Assembly (NCBI RefSeq): GCF_003076455.1
Contig: NZ_CP020918.1
Coordinates: 744,001 to 808,000, forward strand
Direction of reading: 5' to 3'
Length of the DNA stretch: 64,000 bases
Source of the DNA: Flavobacterium faecale
Lineage (GTDB): Bacteria; Bacteroidota; Bacteroidia; Flavobacteriales; Flavobacteriaceae
In this document: piece by piece, positions 17,933 to 27,188 of the stretch
Numbering within the stretch: position 1 is the first letter of the stretch
Layout of the letters: every line of letters begins with the position of its first letter
Made by a program: the position numbers and the translations under genes
Notes under the pieces: generated by a model
Database searches by the model: none
What the model saw: the letters and a program-made list of their open reading frames with translations, nothing else
Told to the model about the DNA's origin: nothing

Positions 17933-20900
17933 ATGAAAGGCCTCCAAAAAAAGATAAACATATTATTTGTTATACAAGCATCAAATACCTTTTATGCATT
18001 TTTGATAGTATTGTTTAGCTCTATCTTTCCCGTTATTTCTTATGGGCAATTAGCTACACCAACAGGAACAATCACAAATTCTACTTGTTCCAATACTGCA
18101 ACTGGTTCAATTTCTATAACAAATATGACTACCGCAAATGCACTAACTTTTTCAAATACAACTAATAATTATGTTAATTTAGGAAGTCCATTACTTAGTA
18201 ATAGAGGCAAATTCACATTAGAAGGCTGGATACGATTCAAATATGCAGATTTAAACGGAAAAACTAGGATGAGTTTATTTGGTCAAAATGATACTTTAGA
18301 ATTTGGTTTTTCTGATGCAACAACTATTGAGCTATACTCCTCAGTTACAGGAGCAGCAAGAGCAACAATCCCTACTGGACTGAATGAATCTAAATGGCAT
18401 CATATTGCCGCAGTTGGAGATGGAAGCAATATAAAAATATACTTTAATGGCTTACTGTTGAGTACAACAAGTGCTGCCACTACTAATTACGGAAGTGACA
18501 CCACCTACAATTCTAGAATTGGAGGTGGTGTTATAGATGCAACTGGGGGCTCCTTTCCTGGAAGCATTATGAAAGTTGGTTTATATAGCACCGCGTTATC
18601 TGCTACAGTAATTACTAATTTGGCTAGTTGCCCGAAAACTTACACTGGTTCTGAAACAGGACTTATTGCATCTTACAACTTTTTTGATGGTTCTGGAACA
18701 AATTTGACTAGACTACCAACGGGTACTAACGGTATCCTTGTAAATTCGCCAGTATGGTCTAATCCATACAATTATGCATGGAACGGCCCTTCTGGATTTA
18801 CTGCAGTAACAAAAAACATATCATCATTGGTTACTGGAACCTACGCCGTTACTGTTTCTACTGGAGGAACCTGCACTGAAACCAAATCATTCCTAGTTGA
18901 ATCTTCCACAGTTGTTCCTGCAATAACCAATATGACAGCCACAATATGTAACACTGTTGATTTCACAAGTACACCAGTAAATGGCACAAACGGTTATGTG
19001 CCCGCAGGTACCACCTTTTCGTGGTCTGCCCCAGTAGTTACTGGAGGTTTAACAGGAGGACTAGCAAGCTCAGGATCACCTACTAGCATTACTGGAACTT
19101 TGACAAACCCAACAACTACTGCACAAACAGCAACTTATACAGTAGTTCCATATGTATCAGGTTGCACCGGAAGTACGTTTACGCTCACAGTAACAGTAAA
19201 TTCACCGGGTAGTATAGGTAATACACAAACGATATGTAGTGGTAATGCTCCTGCCGCAATAACATCAACAGCACCAGGTACTGGATCGGGGACAATAAGC
19301 TACGAATGGCAAACGGACACAAGTGGAAGTTTCACAACTATTACTGGCGCAACGGATGTTACTTATACCCCACCCGCATTAACAGCTACAACAAAATACA
19401 GAAGAAGAACACTTGCAACAAGTGGTGGAATTACTTGTTATTCAGATTATTCAAATGCAATAATTATCACTGTAAGAAATCCAATCCCGCTTAATGTAAG
19501 AACAGATACAAACCCAACATGTGATGGATTTATAGCAAGGTGGAATATCGCCCCTGCGTCAGTAAGTCCTGATTATTATATTGATATTGCTACCACATCA
19601 ACGTTTGATGCAGGAACTTTTGCACCAGGTTATAATAATACTAATCTTGGATATGTAAGTAATCACACAGTAACAGGATTACAACCCAATACTACCTATT
19701 ATTTTAGAGTAAGAGCTGTTTCCAACTCTCCTAACTGCACTAGTGCTAATTCTTTAATAGAGTCAAAAAGCACTTTCCCTACTACGGTAGCACCAGTACA
19801 AGGTAACACAGGTGCTACAACTTGTGATGGTTTTACTTTAAATTGGTCACTTGCACAAAGAGCTACTTCTTACTACATTGATATCGCTACCGCAAATACT
19901 TTCTTACCTGCTGACATGGTTCCTGGAAAATCTAATATTGAAATTTTAAGTTCAAGTATTCGTGAATATGTAGTAACAGGACTAGAATCAGGAACTTATT
20001 ATACAAGGATAAAAGCTTCAGGACCTTGCGGCACTAGCCCATACTCTATTACTAAAACAGGTGAAGCTAATGGAACGGTCAAACCAACGATTAGCCCGAT
20101 TACACAGCCCGATTGCAGCAATACAAATGGCTCATTAACCATCACTAATTACAACACACCCTCCTCCAACACATATACAATCACACCAAGTACTGGAGTG
20201 ACAATTTTAAGTTCAGGTGTTTTAACAGCACCGAGAGGAACTTACACCTTGTCAGCCCAGAGTAATTTAACAAATTGCGTTTCTCCATCTCTTACTTTTA
20301 CTATAGATGCTCAACCAGCTAAAGCCCCTACACCAGTAATTGGTGCCATAACGCACATAGATTGCTCCAATACTACTGGAAAAGTCTCTGTAAGTGGACT
20401 GCCAACAGGTAATTGGACCATAAATCCAGGCGGATATACTGGAAACACATCTACCTATACAATTACAGGTCTTACCGCAGGAACATACAATTTTACCGTA
20501 CAAGCCAGCAGAGTATGCCTTTCAAATCCTTCAATAAATGCTACTGTTAATCAAATTGTGACAAATACTTGGAACGGTGCTTGGAGCACAGGAAGTCTCC
20601 CAACATTAGAACAAAACATAATCTTTGATGCCGATTTCTCCACAAGCACTGATTTAAATGGATGCCGTTGTACTGTAGCTTCAGGTAAAAATGTAACGAT
20701 AAAAAGTGGTAAAACTTTGAAATTACAAAATGAAGTTATCGTAGCTTCAACTGCAACTCCTCCTGCAACCTTGACCTTTGAAAACGGCGCGAGCCTAGTG
20801 CAAATAAATGATGCAGCATTAAACTCTGGAGCAATCACCTATACAAGAAATACAACAACTATTACCAATTTTGATTACACCTATTGGTCATCACCCGTTG

Positions 20901-22261
20901 AAGGTCAGATATTGAGTGTATTGTCTCCAGCTACCTTCTACGATAAATTTTACTCTTTTAATGCTGTAGGGAATGCTTGGACTTTTGAAAATAGAGCTAA
21001 CATCATGCAAGTGGGTAAAGGATACATCATTAGAGGTCCTGAAACTTTCAAATTACCTAATGTACCTGGGGATTTTGAAGCTAAATTTAATGGTAAACCA
21101 AACAATGGGGTGGTAAATATGGCAATTGGAGGCTCAAAATCAATAAATTTCATCGGTAATCCTTATCCTTCACCTATTTATGCAGATACTTTTTTAAACG
21201 CAAACAGTAGCGCGATTTATGGAACTCTATATTTTTGGACGCATAACACTGCGATTCAATTGGCTAGTAATATTGCAGCGGGAAAAGCAGGTTCAGGAGT
21301 ATTAGCATATACATCAGATGACTATGCATCCTATAATTTAACTGGCGGAACAGCTACAGCTCCAGCAATTAGTACTGCAGGTGTGAGCGCAGGAAGGATA
21401 CCTACTGGAGAAATTGCAGCAGGACAAGGATTTTTATCAATAGGATTAACAACAGCTACTGCTTTCTTTAACAATAGTATGCGTATAAAATCAGACGGAA
21501 CTACACTTAATAACAGTCAGTTTTTTAGACCCTCAGCAAATTCTAAAACAGCAAAAACAACAACCACATCTGTCGAGAAAAACAGATTATGGCTAAATTT
21601 AATTAATGATGATGGTGCATTTAAACAGTTATTGGTGGGCTATATTACTGGGGCAACAAACGATTATGATGAACAATATGATGGGTATACCTTCAACGCT
21701 AATCCTTATATTAATTTTTATAGTCTAAATGCAACAAATCAATTCAGCATTCAGGGTAGAGCAATAGCTTCTCAGCAAGAGGATACTGTACCACTTGGAT
21801 ACAGTTCAACAGTTGCTGGTCCGTTTTCTATTGCTATTGACCAAACAGATGGATCTCTTGATAATCAAGATATTTTTCTTGAAGACAAACTTACGCTTAT
21901 GGTACATAACTTGCGAGCGGGTGCGTATACATTTAGCACTGCCGCAGGAACCTTTGATGATCGTTTTGTAATCACGTACAAAGCTAAAGCGACTTTGGCT
22001 ACTGAGGATTTCGATACGAATGAAAATTTGGTTTATGCTACTCAAACAAGCCATACAATAGACTTACATTCTAAAAAAGAATTAATTATGGCTGTAGAAC
22101 TGTATGACATTTCGGGAAAATTACTTTCTAAAAAAATAGACATTAGTGCTAAAGAAGTTTCATTTACTAAAATTTCAAATTCGGCTCAGGTCCTGTTATT
22201 CAAGATAAAACTAGAGGACGGACAAATTATCAAGGCAAAAGTCCTGCAACAGTTCAACTAA
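17933..22261 (+). CDS. Large secreted LamG/Ig/FN3 protein with T9SS type C-like sorting signal
   Basis: 1442 residues. Signal peptide (cleavage near SYGQ, about residue 38), LamG/concanavalin A-like domain (about 60-240; WIRFKY, KWHHIAAVGDG), a SprB-like repeat (YAWNGPSGF), PKD- and Ig-like domains (about 325-520; ICSGNAP), two fibronectin type III-like domains (about 525-705), two related DCSN-type repeats (about 710-875), then a module of about 480 residues (880-1355; NFDYTYWSSPVEGQ, LIGNPYPSP-like text, GAFKQLLVGY) shared with the next gene and with 46680-51479. The last 80 residues (AVELYDISGKLLSKKI ... LLFKIKLEDGQI) match the sorting signal class that NCBI calls type C, known from ChiA. 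It should be exported by T9SS. LamG and FN3 suggest glycan binding; no catalytic domain was recognised. Confidence 0.88.
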   Translation: MKGLQKKINILFVIQASNTFYAFLIVLFSSIFPVISYGQLATPTGTITNSTCSNTATGSISITNMTTANALTFSNTTNNYVNLGSPLLSNRGKFTLEGWIRFKYADLNGKTRMSLFGQNDTLEFGFSDATTIELYSSVTGAARATIPTGLNESKWHHIAAVGDGSNIKIYFNGLLLSTTSAATTNYGSDTTYNSRIGGGVIDATGGSFPGSIMKVGLYSTALSATVITNLASCPKTYTGSETGLIASYNFFDGSGTNLTRLPTGTNGILVNSPVWSNPYNYAWNGPSGFTAVTKNISSLVTGTYAVTVSTGGTCTETKSFLVESSTVVPAITNMTATICNTVDFTSTPVNGTNGYVPAGTTFSWSAPVVTGGLTGGLASSGSPTSITGTLTNPTTTAQTATYTVVPYVSGCTGSTFTLTVTVNSPGSIGNTQTICSGNAPAAITSTAPGTGSGTISYEWQTDTSGSFTTITGATDVTYTPPALTATTKYRRRTLATSGGITCYSDYSNAIIITVRNPIPLNVRTDTNPTCDGFIARWNIAPASVSPDYYIDIATTSTFDAGTFAPGYNNTNLGYVSNHTVTGLQPNTTYYFRVRAVSNSPNCTSANSLIESKSTFPTTVAPVQGNTGATTCDGFTLNWSLAQRATSYYIDIATANTFLPADMVPGKSNIEILSSSIREYVVTGLESGTYYTRIKASGPCGTSPYSITKTGEANGTVKPTISPITQPDCSNTNGSLTITNYNTPSSNTYTITPSTGVTILSSGVLTAPRGTYTLSAQSNLTNCVSPSLTFTIDAQPAKAPTPVIGAITHIDCSNTTGKVSVSGLPTGNWTINPGGYTGNTSTYTITGLTAGTYNFTVQASRVCLSNPSINATVNQIVTNTWNGAWSTGSLPTLEQNIIFDADFSTSTDLNGCRCTVASGKNVTIKSGKTLKLQNEVIVASTATPPATLTFENGASLVQINDAALNSGAITYTRNTTTITNFDYTYWSSPVEGQILSVLSPATFYDKFYSFNAVGNAWTFENRANIMQVGKGYIIRGPETFKLPNVPGDFEAKFNGKPNNGVVNMAIGGSKSINFIGNPYPSPIYADTFLNANSSAIYGTLYFWTHNTAIQLASNIAAGKAGSGVLAYTSDDYASYNLTGGTATAPAISTAGVSAGRIPTGEIAAGQGFLSIGLTTATAFFNNSMRIKSDGTTLNNSQFFRPSANSKTAKTTTTSVEKNRLWLNLINDDGAFKQLLVGYITGATNDYDEQYDGYTFNANPYINFYSLNATNQFSIQGRAIASQQEDTVPLGYSSTVAGPFSIAIDQTDGSLDNQDIFLEDKLTLMVHNLRAGAYTFSTAAGTFDDRFVITYKAKATLATEDFDTNENLVYATQTSHTIDLHSKKELIMAVELYDISGKLLSKKIDISAKEVSFTKISNSAQVLLFKIKLEDGQIIKAKVLQQFN

Positions 22262-22280
22262 CCCTCTCTTTTTTAAACAA

Positions 22281-22312
22281 AATCCTCTTACAAAATAAAA
22301 TGTAAGGGGATT
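22281..22312 (+). terminator. Rho-independent terminator
   Basis: A 12-bp stem (22281-22292 with 22301-22312, one G:T pair) around an 8-base A-rich loop, followed by an unbroken T run (22311-22318). It lies 20 bases after the stop of the large LamG protein, so the following T9SS gene has its own promoter. Confidence 0.88.
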
Positions 22313-22487
22313 TTTTTTGCCCTATAAATTCCATTTACCGTCAGAATTATAAGCTACAACGAAATTCTAAAAAACGTACTGGTAGGTTAAAATATTTTTT
22401 TATATTTATAACAAGCTCACTGTTAAGCGCATTGCTTTCCAGATTAGTTAGAATATTAAATAAATTATGTAATTCACTATATATTTT

Positions 22488-24674
22488 ATGAAAGCAAAAC
22501 TATTATATATACTACTATTATTTTCATTAATTGGATCGTCCCAAACCATAATTTTTAGTGAGAATTTTTTGAATGCTCCAAGCTCAACTCCATACAATTC
22601 AATTGCAGCACATACCTTCCAGAATTCTGGCACGTCAGTAACATTTAGCGGTACTGCAGATGCAAGATCAACAGACCCATCGGATAATATTGGAGCATCT
22701 GGAAACGGAAATATATTTTTCACAAACTCAACTCCAACCCTATTTGAAATCGCAAATATTGATACCTCAAATTATTCTAATATTACATTAGCATTAAACC
22801 ATTTTAAAAGCCAAAATTCTATTAGTAATGAACTCCTAATAAGTGTAAGTAGCGATGGTATTAATTACACTCCTTTAAGTTATTCAAGAGCAACCGGAGC
22901 ACTAACGTCAAACTGGTTACAAATTTCTCCAACTGGACTTATACCTACTACCACTAATCTAAGAATACGATTTACATCTGCAGCAGCAGGAACCTATTGG
23001 TTCAGAATTGATGATCTAAAATTATCAGGAACGAAAATTTGTTTATCCTCTACCTCTTGGAACGGCTCTGCATGGTCAAACGGTCTACCAGATAATACAT
23101 CTAAAGCAATAATAAATGCTAATTACAACACTGCAACAAATGGTACAATTAATGCATGTAGTGTAACTGTTGCTAATGGTGCTTCAATTACCGTAGGTAG
23201 CAATGATGTTGTAAAAATTCAAAATGGTCTTACTGTAAATGGAACTTTAACTTTCAATAACAATTCAAGTCTAATTCAGATCAACGACAACCCAGTCATA
23301 CCAAACACAGGAAGCATCAACTACAAAAGACAAACTACTCAAATATCAAATTTTGATTTCACCTATTGGTCCTCTCCCGTCCAAGGTCAAACTTTATACA
23401 ATTTATCTCCGGGTACCCTATATGATAAGTATTTTTCACTAAACGCCGCAACGAATTCTTGGACACAAGAAAACAGTAACAATACAATGACTTTAGGTAA
23501 AGGATATATTATTAGAGGCCCACAGTCGTATAGTACGGGAACACCTGGCTTTTACGAAGGAACATTTATTGGTGTACCTAACAATGGTATCGTAACAGTA
23601 CCATTTGGAGCAGGAATCAAGGCAAACCTAATTGGTAACCCTTACCCCTCTGCTGTTGATGCCGAAGCATTTATATCTACCAATAGCGGTGTGATTTTTG
23701 GCACCCTGTATTTCTGGACGCACAATAGCTCATTTACGACCTCAAGGCAATATGACTATACCGCTGATGATTATGCAGCCTACAATTTAATGGGTGGTAC
23801 TGCTGCTGCATCCGGAGGAGTAACACCAACTAGAGCAATTGCAGCTGGCCAAGGTTTTATTGCTTTTAGTATGACGGCAGGTTCGGCAACTTTCAACAAT
23901 AGCATGCGCATGATTTCCGGTACCACCATAGACAATTCAAAATTCTTTCGTCCTGCAAACGATACAAAAACAGCTAAAACATCATTAGTAGAAAGCAAAA
24001 GTCGTCTTTGGCTAAATCTAACCAATGAACAAGGCGCTTTCAAACAACTACTCGTTGGTTATGCAGCTGGTGCTACAAACGGATATGATGCTAGTTATGA
24101 CGGTTGGAATTACAATGCCAATCCCTACATAAATTTTTATAGCATCAACGAAAATCAAAATTTCAGCATTCAAGGACGAGCGGTTGACACACAATCAGAC
24201 GATAGCATACCGCTTGGATATAGCAGTACTATAAAAGGAAATTTTCAAATCACGATAGATAACGTTGATGGGAATTTGTCTGAAAAAGATATTTACTTGA
24301 CAGACCAGAAAAATGCAGTTGAGCACAATCTAAAGTCAGGCCCATATACCTTCTCTACAGAGGCAGGAACTTTTAATGACCGTTTCCAGTTGTCCTACCA
24401 AGCTAAAACAACACTAGGAGTTACGGCAACAGATTTAGATCAAAACAAGTTACTAATCTCTCAAAAAGAAAACACAATCACCATACATTCGAACAGCGAA
24501 CAAATTAATGAGGTACGATTATACGACCTTGCTGGTAGAGAAATCCTATCGAGAACAAAAGTTAACAGTACAGACCTACAACTTGCTGTACCTTTCAAGA
24601 ACGCACAAGTGCTTCTTATCAAAGTCAAGCTTGAAAACGGGCAAATAATCACAGAAAAACTAGTGATCAATTAA
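22488..24674 (+). CDS. Secreted protein with T9SS type C-like sorting signal
   Basis: 728 residues. Signal peptide MKAKLLYILLLFSLIGSSQ, then a beta-rich jelly-roll-like domain (about 20-185; WFRIDDLKLSG at its end) of the kind that precedes anchor modules in Bacteroidota proteins. From about residue 190 to the end it is clearly paralogous to the C-terminal half of the upstream protein: SWNGSAWSNGLPDN, NFDFTYWSSPVQGQ, LIGNPYPSAVDAEAFI, TLYFWTHN, GAFKQLLVGYAAGATNGYD, PLGYSS and AGTFNDRFQLSY. The final 80 residues (VRLYDLAGREILSRTK ... LLIKVKLENGQII) form the same sorting signal. It looks like a tandem duplication of the C-terminal half behind a different head. Substrate and role are unknown. 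A terminator on each side suggests single-gene transcription. Confidence 0.85.
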   Translation: MKAKLLYILLLFSLIGSSQTIIFSENFLNAPSSTPYNSIAAHTFQNSGTSVTFSGTADARSTDPSDNIGASGNGNIFFTNSTPTLFEIANIDTSNYSNITLALNHFKSQNSISNELLISVSSDGINYTPLSYSRATGALTSNWLQISPTGLIPTTTNLRIRFTSAAAGTYWFRIDDLKLSGTKICLSSTSWNGSAWSNGLPDNTSKAIINANYNTATNGTINACSVTVANGASITVGSNDVVKIQNGLTVNGTLTFNNNSSLIQINDNPVIPNTGSINYKRQTTQISNFDFTYWSSPVQGQTLYNLSPGTLYDKYFSLNAATNSWTQENSNNTMTLGKGYIIRGPQSYSTGTPGFYEGTFIGVPNNGIVTVPFGAGIKANLIGNPYPSAVDAEAFISTNSGVIFGTLYFWTHNSSFTTSRQYDYTADDYAAYNLMGGTAAASGGVTPTRAIAAGQGFIAFSMTAGSATFNNSMRMISGTTIDNSKFFRPANDTKTAKTSLVESKSRLWLNLTNEQGAFKQLLVGYAAGATNGYDASYDGWNYNANPYINFYSINENQNFSIQGRAVDTQSDDSIPLGYSSTIKGNFQITIDNVDGNLSEKDIYLTDQKNAVEHNLKSGPYTFSTEAGTFNDRFQLSYQAKTTLGVTATDLDQNKLLISQKENTITIHSNSEQINEVRLYDLAGREILSRTKVNSTDLQLAVPFKNAQVLLIKVKLENGQIITEKLVIN

Positions 24675-24710
24675 TTTTTTTTGAAAATAATTCATTACTA
24701 AAAGAGCATA

Positions 24711-24742
24711 AAAAAACCGTTTCAGATTTGAAACGGTTTTTT
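24711..24742. terminator. Bidirectional terminator between the T9SS gene and bioB
   Basis: Perfect 13-bp inverted repeat (24711-24723 and 24730-24742) with a 6-base loop. The stem starts with six A and ends with six T, so it can end transcripts from both converging genes. Confidence 0.9.
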
Positions 24743-24750
24743 TTAAATTC

Positions 24751-25836
24751 TTATTTTCCTTTTTGAGAGGCTTCTAAGTTTCTTTCTATCTCATGTCCTG
24801 GACGAGTCCACTTTGGCTTCTCACCCATGGCCTGATACTGAGAATCAACTGCTTCTACTGTTTGTGGTTGTGACACTTTTGTAAATGCTTTTTGAGGATT
24901 AAGCCCCAACATTTCGAACATTTTCATATCATCATCAACATCAGGATTTGGTGTAGTCAACAATTTGTCTCCTGCAAAAATAGAGTTAGCACCGGCAAAG
25001 AAACACATTGCTTGTCCTTCACGACTCATATTCATTCTACCTGCCGAAAGACGAACTTGTGTCTCAGGCATAATGATACGTGTAGTAGCTACCATACGAA
25101 TCATTTCCCAAATTTCAACTGGTTTTTCTTCTTCCATCGGCGTTCCTTCAACAGCAACAAGTGCATTAATCGGCACCGATTCTGGCTGAGGATTAAGTGT
25201 AGAAAGCGCTACCAACATTCCGGCACGATCATCAATACTCTCTCCCATACCTATAATTCCACCACTACAAACGGTAACATTCGTTTTACGAACATTTTCA
25301 ATAGTTTGCAAACGGTCTTCAAAACCGCGTGTAGAAATTACTTCTTTATAATATTCTTCAGATGTATCTAGATTATGATTGTAAGCATACAATCCAGCTT
25401 CTGCCAAACGTTGCGCTTGGTTTTCGGTGATCATCCCTAAGGTACAACACACTTCCATATCCAACTTATTAATTGTACGAACCATTTCAAGAACTTGGTC
25501 AAATTCCGGACCGTCTTTTACGTTTCTCCAAGCTGCTCCCATACACACACGAGATGATCCACCTGATTTTGCACGCAAAGCCTGAGCTTTTACCTGACTT
25601 ACAGACATTAAATCATTCCCTTCAATATCGGTATGGTAACGTGCTGCTTGTGGACAATACCCACAATCTTCTGGGCAACCTCCTGTTTTGATTGACAATA
25701 ATGTAGAAACCTGTACCACATTAGGATCGTGGTGTTCTCTATGAATTGAAGCTGCTTCAAAAAGCAAATCCATTAATGGCTTATTGTATATGGCGATTAT
25801 TTCGTCTTTTGTCCAATTGTGTTTTGTAATACTCAT
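24751..25836 (-). CDS. bioB: Biotin synthase BioB
   Basis: 361 residues from the ATG at 25836; the codon before it is a TTG that could extend the protein by one residue. The radical-SAM cluster motif is complete: Cys54, Cys58 and Cys61 in GGCPEDCGYCPQ, and YNHNLDTSEEYY and the Cys of VCSGGIIGMGES provide the [2Fe-2S] side. The enzyme inserts sulfur into dethiobiotin, the last step of biotin synthesis. No other bio gene is adjacent; the gene appears monocistronic, with a promoter at 25858-25889 and a terminator immediately downstream. Length (slightly above E. coli's 346) is normal for Bacteroidota. Confidence 0.97.
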   Translation of the reverse strand: MSITKHNWTKDEIIAIYNKPLMDLLFEAASIHREHHDPNVVQVSTLLSIKTGGCPEDCGYCPQAARYHTDIEGNDLMSVSQVKAQALRAKSGGSSRVCMGAAWRNVKDGPEFDQVLEMVRTINKLDMEVCCTLGMITENQAQRLAEAGLYAYNHNLDTSEEYYKEVISTRGFEDRLQTIENVRKTNVTVCSGGIIGMGESIDDRAGMLVALSTLNPQPESVPINALVAVEGTPMEEEKPVEIWEMIRMVATTRIIMPETQVRLSAGRMNMSREGQAMCFFAGANSIFAGDKLLTTPNPDVDDDMKMFEMLGLNPQKAFTKVSQPQTVEAVDSQYQAMGEKPKWTRPGHEIERNLEASQKGK

Positions 25837-25857
25837 CAATATGATTTTTTAAAGCTC

Positions 25858-25889
25858 CAAAAGTAGTCAAATTGTTCGAATGAAGCAAT
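25858..25889 (-). promoter_or_regulatory. Promoter of bioB
   Basis: On the minus strand: ATTG (25889-25886), 20 bases, TACTTTTG (25865-25858). The -7 box matches the Bacteroidota consensus exactly and the -33 differs at one base. It is 22 bases from the ATG. No BirA-type palindromic operator was recognised. Confidence 0.65.
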
Positions 25890-26036
25890 GAAATTAACTA
25901 AAAGCAATCAGACACACCCTGCGCTGAAAACAGTAAAAATAAAGACCATTTTGGCCTTTTATTGCTATAATTTTATTTTTCGAAAAGGAATCAAGTCACT
26001 CCTAAACAGCTACTACCAATTCAACCGCTGTTTTGC

Positions 26037-26966
26037 CTATAAACTCGAAATGTAAGCCAAAGCTTGATTTTTGTCTTTTTGAATTTGCTCTTTTAACAAT
26101 TCAAGAGAATCAAATTTATGTTCTGATCGAATGAAATGAAGTATTGAAACTGTAATTTCTTGATCGTACAAATCATCTTTATAATTTAAAAAATGAACTT
26201 CAATAGACAGTGCATGTTCTCCAACAGTTGGCTTGTGCCCATTATTCATGATTCCATAAACAGTTTCACCATTCAAAATACTTTTAACGACATAAACACC
26301 GTTAAGCGGAATCAACTTATACTCTTCTTTTACCTTGATGTTGGCCGTAGGAAAACCAATAGTACGTCCTAACTGCTGGCCTTTTACAACGGTCCCTGTT
26401 ACAAAATAGTCGTATCCCAAATAACTATTTGCCAATGCCATATCTCCTTCATCAATTGCTTTTCGAACTTTAGTCGAACTAACCGAAATAGAATTAAGTT
26501 CTTGAACAGAAATCTGCTCTACTTCAAATCCATACTTTTCACCAAAACCTATCAAATCATTTATATCGGCTGTTCTATTTCGACCAAACCGATGATCATG
26601 ACCGATGATTATTTTATGAATTCGAAACTGATCTACGAGAATATTCGAAACAAAATCTTCAGCAGTTAATCGAGAGAAGGTTTCATCAAAAGGGTGAATA
26701 ACTAAATTTTGTATTCCAATTCCATCCAAAAGATTGATTTTTTCGGGAATGGTGTTCAAAAGTTTAATTTCTGACTTTTCCTGTAGCACCATTCGCGGAT
26801 GCGGAAAAAAAGTCAAAACAAGGCTTTCGTACTGATTACTTTGGGTACTTAAAATTAGTTTTTCTAGTATTTTTTTATGACCAATATGCACCCCATCAAA
26901 GGTACCAAGTGTCAATATGGTTTTCTTAGTAGAACTAAAATCGTTTATAGAATGAAAAATATTCAA
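26037..26966 (-). CDS. ribF: Bifunctional riboflavin kinase/FAD synthetase RibF
   Basis: Chosen start is TTG at 26966, giving 309 residues beginning NIFHSINDF after the start. The N-terminal FAD synthetase domain has GTFDGVHIGH (residues 21-30) and IIGHDHRFGRNR; the C-terminal riboflavin kinase domain has GQQLGRTIGFPTANI and later GVYVV and MNNGHKPTVG. It phosphorylates riboflavin to FMN and adenylates FMN to FAD. The frame is open upstream to a GTG at 27062 (341 residues), but those extra 32 residues resemble no family member, and a promoter-like sequence (26988-27018) lies inside them, which argues for the shorter form. Both candidate starts are non-ATG. It stands alone, convergent with nothing and divergent from the metalloprotease gene. 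Confidence 0.93.
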   Translation of the reverse strand: MNIFHSINDFSSTKKTILTLGTFDGVHIGHKKILEKLILSTQSNQYESLVLTFFPHPRMVLQEKSEIKLLNTIPEKINLLDGIGIQNLVIHPFDETFSRLTAEDFVSNILVDQFRIHKIIIGHDHRFGRNRTADINDLIGFGEKYGFEVEQISVQELNSISVSSTKVRKAIDEGDMALANSYLGYDYFVTGTVVKGQQLGRTIGFPTANIKVKEEYKLIPLNGVYVVKSILNGETVYGIMNNGHKPTVGEHALSIEVHFLNYKDDLYDQEITVSILHFIRSEHKFDSLELLKEQIQKDKNQALAYISSL

Positions 26967-26987
26967 TGTAATTGTTTTATGATACTG

Positions 26988-27018
26988 CAAATTTATAGTA
27001 TCTATTTTAAATGTCACA
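26988..27018 (-). promoter_or_regulatory. Promoter of ribF
   Basis: Minus strand: TGTG (27018-27015), 19 bases, TAAATTTG (26995-26988). The -7 box fits TAnnTTTG exactly; the -33 has one mismatch. The distance to the TTG start at 26966 is 21 bases, leaving a leader of roughly 15 bases. Confidence 0.6.
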
Positions 27019-27132
27019 CTTTCCAGAATTGATTTTATACAATTTTTATCAATTTTAGGCACTATTTAGTGAAAGAAAACTAACCATATTAGGTAAGAAT
27101 ATCAATATTATTTTCTTAAATAACAATTCAAC

Positions 27133-27165
27133 TTTAATGTATTAGATATAAATACTTTATTTTTG
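27133..27165 (+). promoter_or_regulatory. Promoter of the metalloprotease gene
   Basis: TTTA (27133-27136), 21 bases, TATTTTTG (27158-27165). The -7 box is exact and the -33 has one mismatch. It lies 23 bases before the ATG at 27189. Confidence 0.6.
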
Positions 27166-27188
27166 AAGCATTATACCCCTTTATCATC

